A stretch of DNA of 64,000 bases, from NCBI GenBank assembly GCA_963973795.1, contig CAXBAF010000007.1, forward strand, positions 1 to 64,000. Direction: 5' to 3'. The notes beneath the pieces are model-generated. The model saw nothing but the letters and a program-made list of their open reading frames with translations. It was not told the origin of the DNA and did not search any database. Made by a program: the position numbers and the translations under genes. Below, one piece after another: positions 50,601 through 59,549 of the stretch. Positions within the stretch are counted from its first letter, which is position 1; each line of letters begins with the position of its first letter. This DNA comes from UBA1926 sp002337215 (GTDB lineage: Bacteria > Planctomycetota > Phycisphaerae > Phycisphaerales > UBA1924).

Positions 50601-52028
50601 TTTACGGGGTTGTCGTCGCTCGAATACGAGCGTCGTTTCGCTCCCGAGAACAACAAACTTGTGCTTGGTTCATTCACCGAACTCAGGGCAGCGATCGATC
50701 GTCCGGGTGAGGACGGGTCGGCGTATGTGCTGGACGCGGAGAGCCTGAGAACCTCGCTCAAGTCGATCGAGCGAGGACTCGAATCGCACCTCGACGAGTA
50801 CGAACGGTTCTGGACCGAGGACGTCCCGGCGGCGATCCAGGTTCAGCCGGGCCCCTCGGTGACCTGGCGTGATCTGCTCAATGAGCTCCCCAACTCCCGT
50901 CGGATCTTCGACGCGTTCGAGACGCTTCGTGAGATCATGGGCGAAGCATTGGGGGACCCCGCCACGGCGACAAACAATCGGGTCGCCGATCTCGCGAAGG
51001 CGGTCGCCGAGGAAGAAGACGACGATGATCTCCGAGGGATGATCCGGACCGATGTCGTCGCGAGATGGCGTCGGCTGTCCGACGACGCCGCGAGAGCCGG
51101 CGAGTCGCTTCGGCTCTCGGCGGAACAGAAGGAGGTTATGGACGCCTACTTCCCGCTCGAGCAAACGGCGGCGTTCAAGGACCCCTGGGAGCTCGGGCCT
51201 GAAGAAACGTATTGGCGGAGCTTCACGCTCGCGGCGATCGAGCGGATCGCTCGTGAATCGGCGGATGACAAGGAAGGGGCGATCGTCGCGGTCGAGCCCC
51301 TCTGCAGGCGGTTCCCGATCACCCTGAACGCGGACCCGGCAAACGGCCTCGATACCGAGGAGATCCGCCGGGTCGCGAGCACGCTCGGCGGGGTGGGGGT
51401 GCTCGCATCGAGCACGCCGATCACGGCTGTCGCGAGCCCGTTCGATTGGATCAGCAGCGACGAGATCCGTCAGGCCCTTGACAGGATCAGCGGTCGGAGC
51501 CTGCTGCAGGATGCGCCGCGCGTCGGCCGGTTGCGTCGGGCTCTGGGCACGGCGGAGTTCCTCTCCAAGAACGCGGGGAACCTGACGTTCACCCTCGCGG
51601 CGCAGGGGGCGAATTATCCGAAGAACGTCGAGCAGGGAACGCACACGATCTGTGAGCAGGTCGATGTGGCTGGGAAGCCGAACGTTCTCGGCGAGCCTGG
51701 TTTTACGCTGTTTGAATCCCGCGAGGTGTTCTGGGACAACTACTACTGGTCGCTGCCGATGGGCGACCGGATCGAGTTCCGGTTCCAGAATGCGAACCGC
51801 GACGCGCCGGTGACCGCGACGCTCGGGCGTTGGGCGGCGCTCTCGTCGCTCGCGAGCGTTGGCGGGGCGGTCGAGTTCAACGATGGGACCCGGCGGGCGC
51901 AGGTCTGGCCGATCGAGTTCAGGCTCAGCAATGGCCGGTCGTTCTGGATGGGGGCTGTGTTCAGCGGGGGGGACGCCGACGCGTTGTCGGAGATGCGGAA
52001 TTCGTGGCTCACGAAAGAAGAGTGGTGA
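47619..52028 (+). CDS. tssM: Type VI secretion protein TssM (IcmF family)
   Basis: TssM spans the inner membrane and forms the channel of the T6SS membrane complex with TssL and TssJ. The 1469-aa product has two N-terminal membrane helices (about 13-57), a cytoplasmic NTPase domain with Walker A GEPGSGKT (from about residue 127) and the DTAGR switch, a third membrane helix (about 445-465) and a large periplasmic helical part. It ends in a beta domain (RIEFRFQNANRDAPVTATLG) where TssJ binds in known systems. Walker A is intact; many TssM proteins lack it. GGAGGCGGAG precedes the ATG. Confidence 0.96.
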   Translation: MQALISKFMALPIPGKAVIGMVMAGGIFGVCHLLGMNELGYFLGIAMAVVTVVLALFGLVMEKRDKKKAENVEANIADSAAATPSGVSKVADRAKLDDLRRQFESGVQTFRDYGKNLYDMPWYVVVGEPGSGKTEAIRHSGIGFPPGLQDQLQGTGGTVNMNWWFTDQSVIIDTAGRLMFEDVAPGDNNEWKEFLKLLRTSRPNCPINGMLLVIPADTLITDKPDEIEKKAGKIAQQFDQIQRSLGVRFPVFVLITKADLVNGFREFFDDITDPRLTAQMLGWSNPADLDEPFKPDRVEEHLDSLRQHLLQRRFAMLQDPIHSEDPKGRRIDQVDALYKFPEAVTELGPRLRRYLEMIFVAGEWSQKPLFLRGIYFTSSMREGDALDADLAEVLGVGVSSLAEGKLWERERSYFLRDLFLDKVFKERGLVTRAANAGQVKRKRAMLISGAAAVASLLLGAMIWYSYSQTKAQIQNPRDFWVEVRGAVEEVASTAEGNDDLSQAEALRQYLSPLTVRYSDASVRDLIIAQPLESEDAAVRLGGVKLTYLEVFERARKYYEENSSSSGLFALIAALPGGGNDIFKRQLPAQRGLFEQLVLVRAIELARGDIIDGGANRSTPIGWGDGALGSKALAAMIALEADGTMGNGEPLPAETIDELVRFAVAAEGPDAVDADAMTRLREYASWLYSGDSSWPPETLPVGTESANAAVERGIEAFNRFWRNPSGEGTLFGALKTLEAAGGSLTAAEETLAGASRELGAAATEAAFDEKKGAWLSAYDRYRASYDAFSTALGEIPEQYVRSDFGSAALPEEARLAVWDSASSAYDELIGRFGDETRREKLDPENEREAWLIDQREALVAARNTAENAYRSTAEQLVGSIRDRILPRHLAQRGLDRVFTVRSNLFAQAHGALTQERVRTGDSLRAELDSIKSAPDSQVVPATGEDLASAAQSARLVHEAAARSARYAAMRDDLERLRDWEQLLTRESADPLPMIPFTGLSSLEYERRFAPENNKLVLGSFTELRAAIDRPGEDGSAYVLDAESLRTSLKSIERGLESHLDEYERFWTEDVPAAIQVQPGPSVTWRDLLNELPNSRRIFDAFETLREIMGEALGDPATATNNRVADLAKAVAEEEDDDDLRGMIRTDVVARWRRLSDDAARAGESLRLSAEQKEVMDAYFPLEQTAAFKDPWELGPEETYWRSFTLAAIERIARESADDKEGAIVAVEPLCRRFPITLNADPANGLDTEEIRRVASTLGGVGVLASSTPITAVASPFDWISSDEIRQALDRISGRSLLQDAPRVGRLRRALGTAEFLSKNAGNLTFTLAAQGANYPKNVEQGTHTICEQVDVAGKPNVLGEPGFTLFESREVFWDNYYWSLPMGDRIEFRFQNANRDAPVTATLGRWAALSSLASVGGAVEFNDGTRRAQVWPIEFRLSNGRSFWMGAVFSGGDADALSEMRNSWLTKEEW

Positions 52029-52081
52029 GATCTCCCCGGCGGCCTCAGGCGAGGCCGGCCCCGAATCGGAAGCAGGACTGA

Positions 52082-55000
52082 ATGCCGAAATCCGAATCGC
52101 ATCAGGTGTCGGCGTCCCAGCGCGTTTGGCTCGCGGTGCTCGGGAAGCACCCGGGCTGGAACGATCACCTCGACGACATCGGTCTCGACACCGAGCGGCT
52201 GGTCGCCGTCAAGCGGCATCTCTATGTCGAGGGTGTCGGCGGGGCGATCAACGCGGGGACGTGGGAGGCGTTGAGCGAGCAGGAGCGTGACGAAGGGTTC
52301 TCGCACACCTTCTTCTGGCGCCAAGCGGACGGCATGGTCATCGGGCGGATGTGGTCGTCGAGCGACGGCAAGGGGCGATCGAAGTACCCGATGATCGCGT
52401 GCGCGATGTGCAGGTCGCTCCCGTTTTCGTTCGTCGCGGGCCCGCTGCTTGAGCGGCTGCGCAGGCTCGAAGCGGTCTGCCGAGAGGTGACGACCGCGTC
52501 GGATGTGATCGGCGCGGTCGATCGGGTAAAGGCTGAGGTTGCCGAACTCGCCTCCTTCGCGCCGGAACTGAGCGACGCCCCGGTCGTGGGTGGTGAATCC
52601 GGGAAGGGCTCCGCCGCGGAATTGATCGAGAGCGGCCGGCTCGGCGAGGAAGGAGTCGGTCTTAAGCGTGTGCTGTATCAAATGGACCGCGAGATGGGCG
52701 CCTACGTCCGCCCCGAGGGAAGCGGGACCGCAAGCCGATCAAGATCGGTTGAGGTCCGCGGGCAGCACATCCGTGTCCCGACGTCGTCGGGGCCGATCTC
52801 GCCCGGGCAGGAACACCGGGATCTGAGCCTTTGGGCCCGTCTCCTGCTCAACAAGATCGATCCGTTGGTTCCGATCTTCCTTGCGACCAAGGACGGACGC
52901 GATTGGGTCGACATCATCGTCGGGGAGTTAGGGCCCACGCCGCTCGCGTGCCTGCAGTCTTCGCCCGAGGCGATGCCGTATGTCTCTGACATTCCCTTTA
53001 CGATCGATGGCGATATCGAGCAGTCGATCGAGCAGACCATCGAGGCGTCGCGTGCCGGGACAGTCGTCGAGCGAGATCCGTGTTTCGTTGACGTTCCGCA
53101 GGAACGGCTTGCACCGTTCCTGCGTCCACGCCGGGCAGAGACAAGCGCTGCGGAAACCGATCGGAAGCCGCTCTTTCTCGGGATCGGGGCGGCCGCGATC
53201 GTCGTGGTGGTTGTTCTCGCTTTCCTGCTGATGCGGGGTGGCGGTGACGGCGTGGATCAACCAGAGACCCGCGAGCAGAGCCGCGCAGAGCCTGCGGAAA
53301 ATCCTGCTGCCACCGAGATCAGCGACGGGCAGACACGTGCGGATCCGGTCAATCCGGCTGCGACTCGGGAGACTCCGCCGGGATCGGCTGTTGCAACGGA
53401 TGATCAGGCCACCGAGCCTGCTCCTGCTGATAGCCCGATAGATCGTCCGACCGAGGTGATCGCGTCCGATCCCGTGGGTCGGCTGGAGGCATTCGAGCGC
53501 TGGTGTGCTCGGTACGAGGTCTGGTATCTGCCGTTCACCGAAGCGATTGAGGACGGGGCAATCGCCGGCGACCCTGTGTTCGCAAAGGAGTTGAAGGCGG
53601 CGATCGCCTCCGCGAAGCGCGAGGGCGACCGGCTCGATCCGCTGATCAATACTCCCGGGCGATATCGGAGCCTCGACTCTCTGAGAGAGTCTCCACCCGA
53701 TGCGATCTACGAGCCCGGCTTCGGTGAGACGATCGCCGCGGGGCTCGGCCCGATCGAAACGATCCGGTCGGTGATGCATTCGAGCCGCTGGGAATCGAGG
53801 GAAGCCCTCTCTCGAATGGCGACGCTCACGGAGTCGTTCGGTGGGGTGATGCCGGATGACCTGTCGGCGTTGTCGTTGAGGCTCGATTCGGATGATGGAG
53901 CGGAAGCCGCGGGCGCGGTTCTCGGCCTTGCGGCGGTGTCTGGCAGCCTTGGTGCGAGCGTCTCCGCGATGGACCAACTGATCACGGTCCGAGGTGAACT
54001 CGAATCGATCCCGGACAACTCTGTTGCGAGGGCGTTCGATCGGCTCAGCCCGATCGGGGAAGAAAGTTCTGGCAACACATGGCTCGCCGAGGCCCGGCGC
54101 AGGTCACTCGAACTCGTCGCGTTTGGCGAGGAATTGCTCGAAGCCGCGGAGTCTAACTATCCACGCGTGGATCCGGAGCTCTTTGCGGGGCGGATCGCGG
54201 CTTTGCCTGAAGCGACCGATTCGGCGACCGCGTTGGCGTACCTCCGGGGCTGGATCGAGACGACCCGGGACCGGTCGCTCTACCTGCTGGCTCCCGCGGA
54301 CGATCCCCGACGCGGGTTGTCTGAGCCGGAACGCGTCGCGGCGTTGCGGGAGGGATTGCAGAATCTGGCGGTGTCGGACGATAACGCCGAGACCCGCGAG
54401 CTCACGGGCCTTCTCGACGCGTACGACGAAGCCGCGAGCGAGTTGCGCGACCTTTCGTGGAACGAGGCGACCAAGGCCCGCGTCACCGAGGAAACAGTGG
54501 CGCTCACCGCGCTGCTGGATGGGATTGCGGACCGCATCGACGCGGAATCACGCAGCCGAGCGATCGAAGCAGAACGATACATCGCGACGCTGAACGCGAC
54601 GGGGACCGTCACGAATTCGGGATCTGACGCGATCGATCGCGCGTGGATCACAGCACGCGACGCCGCGGTCGATCGGTTTGAATCTGATGGTGATGTCGTC
54701 GCACTCTCAAGGGCGATCGACACCACGAAGGAAAGCCTCGCGTCGTTTGAATCGGCGATGCCGAGACCTGAGTTCGACGACGGTGCGTTGGGAACACTCT
54801 CGGCGATGTTTGTCTCGACGGCGGATGAAGAACGCGAACGGGTTCTTTCCGACTTGACCACAGCGGCTGATGCGGCGTCGGACGACGACGCCCTCGCTTT
54901 GTACAACGAGTGGCGTGAGAGAATCGTCGAGTCTTCTGGCTCGTTGGTGTCGCTGCGCGATGGTTTGGACACCTGGGACGATCGCGAGGCTCGCGAGGCG

Positions 55001-56677
55001 GCGGAGCAGTGGGGCGGCTCCTGGGCGGCCGCAAACATGGAATGGCGAGCAGAAGCGCCGGAACTTGGTCGGTATATCGAAGCGCTCGGCTCGCCGAACC
55101 CTGTCCGTCTCGGGGAGATCGCGCAGTCGCCCGACTCCCAGCCGGGGATCGCGTTTGTGGCGTGGAGCCGCCTCGACGAGGCCGACCCGGAATGGGGCAC
55201 GTCGATCGAGCAACTCGAACTGGATCGGGTCGTGACGGGGCGTCTCGCGGAGTCTGTCGCAGCTCTCCCCGAAGCGAGGGCGGCGGAGGTGACTTCGAGC
55301 ATGTCTCGATCGGCGACGGCGCGGTGGCTCCGAGGTGCATCTTCGTGCGACGCTGCACAGTTTTCGAGGATCGCAGCGATCGGTGGTGATCTTCCGCTCG
55401 CGGAAGACCAACTCCCGGCTGGCGTCCGATTCAACCTGTTTGTCGAAGGGCTCCGGCGCTCGCTGGGTCGGGGCGAACCGCTCGACCGGGAAGAACTCGT
55501 CGCTCAGGCAGAATCGGCGCGTGCTGGCCTCGATGAAGGCGGTGGAGCGAGCGCCTGGCTGGCGTCGTTCGTTGATGAGCTTACGGCCCGAGAGGGGCGT
55601 GAGGTTGACTACCGCGTCATCGGCCCGGCGAGAGCGGGGTGGGCTGTTGAGCCGTTCGATTCGGGGCGTGTGCTCCGATATTCATGGACCGGCGCGAACC
55701 AACCCCGTGAACTGACATTCCGGCTCGTTGAATCGCCGGAGGCCGGCGTGTTTTATCTGGCGGAGACCGAGGCTCCGGCGTGGTTGATGATCGATTTCGT
55801 GCTCAATGGCGAGTACGCCGAGGCCGTGGCATCGAGCCTCCCCGAAGATTGGGACCCGATCCCCGACACCCGGCTCGGGCCGAGAGTCTGGGATTGGGGG
55901 CGGCAGCGAGGCGGCCGCGGGATCCGACTGGCCCGCACCTGGGTGATGAAGGATCGAGGGTCGGACCGGCCGTATTACGCGGACGGGTTCGAGGATCGTG
56001 TCGGCCGACCCGGTGATGACCACCCGATCCAACGAGTTTCAGCTCGGGCGGCGGCGAGCATCGCGGCAGCGGCCGGCTGCCGCTTGCCGACGCAGGCGGA
56101 ATGGCGTGCCGCCTTCGGCACGATCGGGAGTCCTCCGCCGAGTGCGGATTGGAATCTCCGCGACCGGACATTCGACGAGCAGCGCTCGCACACGCTCTCG
56201 CTCGGCGCGGGGCTCGCGGTGACGTGGCCCGACCAGCAGTCGTTCGTCGATGGCATGGACGGGATCGGGCAGGGGCCGGACGCGGAGAGCCACGAATGGT
56301 CGGATGGCGTGCTGTGGTTCACCGAGGTCGCGGCGGGTCGTGAGCGTCCGTTCCGCCACCTTCTCGGGAACGTCGCGGAGTATGTGCTGCCGGAAACGAA
56401 CGACGCGGCATGGCTGTCGGATCGGGGCGGCGACGTGGGAAGCCGCGTTCGTGCGCTCGGTGCGGTCTCGCGGGTGCTTCCGGTCATCGGTGGTTCGTCG
56501 CTCTCGCCGCCGGGCGTTGGCGTTGATCGGGCGGTCGTCCCGGCGACCGACACCGGCGTGCTCGGCTACTCAGATGTCGGCTTCCGGCTCGCGTTTTCGC
56601 CAGGGGTTGAAGCGCCGCTGGTGGTTGTGGTCGGGGAGCTTCTGGGCGATGCGCCGTTCTTGCGCATGGCTGATTAG
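52082..56677 (+). CDS. Giant TagF-TM-FGE-like T6SS-associated protein
   Basis: The 1531-aa product starts with a TagF/ImpM-like domain (residues 15-165: LGKHPGWNDHLDDIG, DGKGRSKYPMIACAMC). An acidic linker and one membrane helix (361-385, GIGAAAIVVVVVLAFLLM) follow, then about 850 helical residues and a C-terminal FGE-like fold (AAAAGCRLPTQAEWRAA, FRHLLGNVAEYVLP, YSDVGFRLAF). TagF is a post-translational repressor of T6SS assembly; the FGE fold recalls TagR. The C-terminal third is related to that of the giant protein at 39060. The FGE cysteine is absent, so an enzymatic role is unlikely. It is 53 bp after tssM and presumably in its operon. Confidence 0.87.
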   Translation: MPKSESHQVSASQRVWLAVLGKHPGWNDHLDDIGLDTERLVAVKRHLYVEGVGGAINAGTWEALSEQERDEGFSHTFFWRQADGMVIGRMWSSSDGKGRSKYPMIACAMCRSLPFSFVAGPLLERLRRLEAVCREVTTASDVIGAVDRVKAEVAELASFAPELSDAPVVGGESGKGSAAELIESGRLGEEGVGLKRVLYQMDREMGAYVRPEGSGTASRSRSVEVRGQHIRVPTSSGPISPGQEHRDLSLWARLLLNKIDPLVPIFLATKDGRDWVDIIVGELGPTPLACLQSSPEAMPYVSDIPFTIDGDIEQSIEQTIEASRAGTVVERDPCFVDVPQERLAPFLRPRRAETSAAETDRKPLFLGIGAAAIVVVVVLAFLLMRGGGDGVDQPETREQSRAEPAENPAATEISDGQTRADPVNPAATRETPPGSAVATDDQATEPAPADSPIDRPTEVIASDPVGRLEAFERWCARYEVWYLPFTEAIEDGAIAGDPVFAKELKAAIASAKREGDRLDPLINTPGRYRSLDSLRESPPDAIYEPGFGETIAAGLGPIETIRSVMHSSRWESREALSRMATLTESFGGVMPDDLSALSLRLDSDDGAEAAGAVLGLAAVSGSLGASVSAMDQLITVRGELESIPDNSVARAFDRLSPIGEESSGNTWLAEARRRSLELVAFGEELLEAAESNYPRVDPELFAGRIAALPEATDSATALAYLRGWIETTRDRSLYLLAPADDPRRGLSEPERVAALREGLQNLAVSDDNAETRELTGLLDAYDEAASELRDLSWNEATKARVTEETVALTALLDGIADRIDAESRSRAIEAERYIATLNATGTVTNSGSDAIDRAWITARDAAVDRFESDGDVVALSRAIDTTKESLASFESAMPRPEFDDGALGTLSAMFVSTADEERERVLSDLTTAADAASDDDALALYNEWRERIVESSGSLVSLRDGLDTWDDREAREAAEQWGGSWAAANMEWRAEAPELGRYIEALGSPNPVRLGEIAQSPDSQPGIAFVAWSRLDEADPEWGTSIEQLELDRVVTGRLAESVAALPEARAAEVTSSMSRSATARWLRGASSCDAAQFSRIAAIGGDLPLAEDQLPAGVRFNLFVEGLRRSLGRGEPLDREELVAQAESARAGLDEGGGASAWLASFVDELTAREGREVDYRVIGPARAGWAVEPFDSGRVLRYSWTGANQPRELTFRLVESPEAGVFYLAETEAPAWLMIDFVLNGEYAEAVASSLPEDWDPIPDTRLGPRVWDWGRQRGGRGIRLARTWVMKDRGSDRPYYADGFEDRVGRPGDDHPIQRVSARAAASIAAAAGCRLPTQAEWRAAFGTIGSPPPSADWNLRDRTFDEQRSHTLSLGAGLAVTWPDQQSFVDGMDGIGQGPDAESHEWSDGVLWFTEVAAGRERPFRHLLGNVAEYVLPETNDAAWLSDRGGDVGSRVRALGAVSRVLPVIGGSSLSPPGVGVDRAVVPATDTGVLGYSDVGFRLAFSPGVEAPLVVVVGELLGDAPFLRMAD

Positions 56678-56766
56678 GTTGCTTTGTGTGCGGCTGTGAC
56701 GGCCGGTGCGGGTAGTTTGTGCTAACATATGCGTGGGTGATTTTCCACCACGAGCGGGGTTTTGTC

Positions 56767-59451
56767 ATGGGAAGAATCATGCAGCGGAGCGTGCGGGCGA
56801 TTGTGCTCGCCTCTGGGGCAGCGGGCGGTCTTGCTTCGACCGGCGCCTGTGCGTTTGCGGTCTCCGGCGGCGTGTTCGCCGGCGTGGGCGTCGCGGCTGA
56901 GGTCGCGGTGGAAGGCACAGAGTTTGTGGTTGGCGCGGTGGAGGTTGTCTACGCGCCCGGGACCTCGGGCGGGATCGCCCCGTCGGAGCTTGCCGGGGTG
57001 GACGTTGAGCTCGTCCGCCAATCGAGCGGGCTCCTGATTGCCCCGGGGAGCGGGGCCGGCACGCCCGTCACGATCTCACTCGGGAACCTGAGCAACGCGC
57101 GCACGGAGCGTTTCGATTCGAGCGGTCTGCGCTCGGTGCTCGAGGCGATTCACGAGCGGTACACGACGCGGACCGGGGGCAAGGCGTACGTCGTTCCCGA
57201 CGCGACGCAGGTGCTGCTCCGCGGCATTGGTGAGGATTATCGAACCGGGTCGAGTGGCCTTCGGTTCGTCGTCTACCCCAGCCGGGGCACGAATGAACGC
57301 CCGACTCGCGCGACGCCGGCGCCTTCCACGGCCGCGAGTTCGCAGCCTGCAACAACGCCCGAACCTCGGCCGCGTCCTGCGGCGCAGCCTCAACAGGTGA
57401 CACCCGCACCGGCGGCATCGGTTCAGCGTCCGGCCGAGCAGCCGGCAGGTTCGGCCTCGACTCCAGCGCCGACTCAGTCCGAAGCGCCGGCGATCGTCGA
57501 GACAACTGATCCCGATGACGGAGGCCGCGAGCCGCCGGCTCGGATGGACCGGTCAACAACGGTGCGTGTTGTCCCGCAGGATGGGACGGTTTATGACCCC
57601 GACGACCTTCCGGTCGAGCAATTTGAGTTCGATGCGGAGATCGACGGTGAGTCGCCCTTCGAGATGACGGGCTTCGAGTTTTCGTTCCCCAAGCCGCACC
57701 CCGACCTGCCGGCACCCGAGGCGCTCGGTGATGTCACGGTCCGGCTGATCCGGACGCCGAGCGGCTTTGTCGCGCGCGAGGGCCAGGGCAAGCTTGTCCG
57801 CTTGGGCGACCTGGGCGTTGGCGGTTCCGATCGGCTGTACTTCTCCGCCTTCGAGGCGTCGCTGGCTGCGGTGCTCCAATCGTTCCGCGACGATTCGATC
57901 GTCGGTGTGCTTGTCACCCCCGATCCCGACAAGGGGATCGGTCCTGACGAGGTCGAGCGGTATTACGACGAGCGTTCGGAATACGGCGTTACGACGCTCC
58001 CGATTCTTGTCTATGTCCCGCAGGTCACCCGGCTGAAGACAATCGCGTCGGGCGATCGGATCGACACCGAAGACCGGCTGAACAGCCCGAAGCACGCGAG
58101 GATCACGCGGGGGTCGCCCCTGCAGCCGGGCGAGGGCGAGATGCCTAACGCGCTGCTGCGGTTCGAGCCCCTGAACACGTACGCGTTCCAGCAGAGCCGG
58201 CACCCCGGCCGGCGCGTGGATGTCGCGATCGCTGATGGCAGCGTGCCGGGCGAGCCCGAGACGCAGGGCGACGCGGAGGTGCAGTACCTCGTGCAGGAGA
58301 TCAAGCCCTGGACGATCTACGCCCAGTTCTCGAACACGGGCACGGAGCAGACCGATCAGTTCCGCGAGCGTGTCGGCTTCGTCAACAACCAACTTCTCGG
58401 CTTCGACGACATCTTCTCGATCGACTACATCACCAGCAATCTCCGCGAGAGTCACGCGATCGTCACTTCATACGACGTGCCCCTTTCGGATGATGGCCGA
58501 CTCCGGGCGAAGGTCGAGGGCGAGTGGTCGGAGTACAAGGCCTCGGATGTCGGCGTCGCGAATGAGAGCTTCGAGGGCCGGACATACGGATTTGGCGGCG
58601 AGCTTCGGTACAACTTCCTGCAGGTCAACGATTTCTTCGTCGATGTTTACGGCGGGGGCAAGTACCGCGATATCGAGGTCGAGAACCTGGGGCTTGTCAA
58701 CGGACGTGGTCAGGAAGAAGTCTTCGTCTTCGACGTCGGACTGAGAGCCGAGCGGGTGCGAGCGAACTATTCGATCTTCGCGGAGGTCGGGCTTGAGATC
58801 TCGGCGAACGGGATCACGGGTGCGAACGAGGCGGATCTTGAGCGGCTCGGCCGCCTGAACCCCGACGAGGAGTGGACGGCGCTCCATTGGGACGTTGATC
58901 ACAGCTTCTACCTCGACGGTATCGGTTCATGGAACTCCGGGAACCGTCAGTTGGTCCACGAGATCGCGTCGCGATTCAGCGGGCAATACGCGTTTAACAA
59001 CCGCCTCATCCCCAACTATCAGACGGTGGGCGGCGGTCTCTACACGGTCCGCGGGTATCGCGAATCGCTGGTCGCGGGTGATAACGGCGTCTTTGCAAGC
59101 GTCGAGTACCGCTTCCATCTCCCCAAGGCGCTGCCCGCGGGCGATCAGAGCGTTTCGGTGTTCGGCGAGTCGTATCGCGTGCGGACCGACAGCGAAGGTC
59201 TTGCACCCGATTGGGACTTCATTCTCAAGGCTTTCTTCGATGTCGGGTATGTGAACAACAGCCGGGCGCTCGGGTTCGAGAGCGACGAGTCGCTGATGGG
59301 CACCGGGTTGGGTGCCGAGCTGCGTCTGGCGGGGAATCTGAGTTTTCGGACCGACTGGGGCATCGTATTGGACGAGATTGGTTCCGATACCCCCTCCCCG
59401 ACGACGGTTGGATCGCAGCGTTGGCACTTTGTCTTCACGCTGCTCTACTGA
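56767..59451 (+). CDS. Two-partner secretion outer-membrane transporter (TpsB, FhaC/ShlB type)
   Basis: TpsB is an Omp85-family barrel that exports its TpsA partner. The 894-aa product has a signal peptide ending near GACAFA, then two similar N-terminal domains (about 50-190 and 290-400) split by a Pro/Ala-rich linker (TPAPSTAASSQPATTPEPRP). A C-terminal barrel carries the VRGY motif (761-764, GLYTVRGYRES) and ends with the aromatic strand WHFVFTLLY. The second N-terminal domain looks like the POTRA region. The frame is open 16 codons upstream; ATG 56767 begins the signal peptide. It is 98 bp before its TpsA. Confidence 0.93.
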   Translation: MGRIMQRSVRAIVLASGAAGGLASTGACAFAVSGGVFAGVGVAAEVAVEGTEFVVGAVEVVYAPGTSGGIAPSELAGVDVELVRQSSGLLIAPGSGAGTPVTISLGNLSNARTERFDSSGLRSVLEAIHERYTTRTGGKAYVVPDATQVLLRGIGEDYRTGSSGLRFVVYPSRGTNERPTRATPAPSTAASSQPATTPEPRPRPAAQPQQVTPAPAASVQRPAEQPAGSASTPAPTQSEAPAIVETTDPDDGGREPPARMDRSTTVRVVPQDGTVYDPDDLPVEQFEFDAEIDGESPFEMTGFEFSFPKPHPDLPAPEALGDVTVRLIRTPSGFVAREGQGKLVRLGDLGVGGSDRLYFSAFEASLAAVLQSFRDDSIVGVLVTPDPDKGIGPDEVERYYDERSEYGVTTLPILVYVPQVTRLKTIASGDRIDTEDRLNSPKHARITRGSPLQPGEGEMPNALLRFEPLNTYAFQQSRHPGRRVDVAIADGSVPGEPETQGDAEVQYLVQEIKPWTIYAQFSNTGTEQTDQFRERVGFVNNQLLGFDDIFSIDYITSNLRESHAIVTSYDVPLSDDGRLRAKVEGEWSEYKASDVGVANESFEGRTYGFGGELRYNFLQVNDFFVDVYGGGKYRDIEVENLGLVNGRGQEEVFVFDVGLRAERVRANYSIFAEVGLEISANGITGANEADLERLGRLNPDEEWTALHWDVDHSFYLDGIGSWNSGNRQLVHEIASRFSGQYAFNNRLIPNYQTVGGGLYTVRGYRESLVAGDNGVFASVEYRFHLPKALPAGDQSVSVFGESYRVRTDSEGLAPDWDFILKAFFDVGYVNNSRALGFESDESLMGTGLGAELRLAGNLSFRTDWGIVLDEIGSDTPSPTTVGSQRWHFVFTLLY

Positions 59452-59549
59452 GTTGCTTGTTTCTGTTGTAGACTGGACTTACGAGCGCCCCGGGAAGGGA
59501 ATCGCTCCTTTGCTTCGCGTCAACACCGATAAGAATTGAGGGCCTCGAG

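Noticed and set aside
56719..56766. 16-codon extension of TpsB and a TAACAT promoter-like box at 56723
   Set aside because: The extension would precede the signal peptide, and there is no matching -35 box at the right distance.
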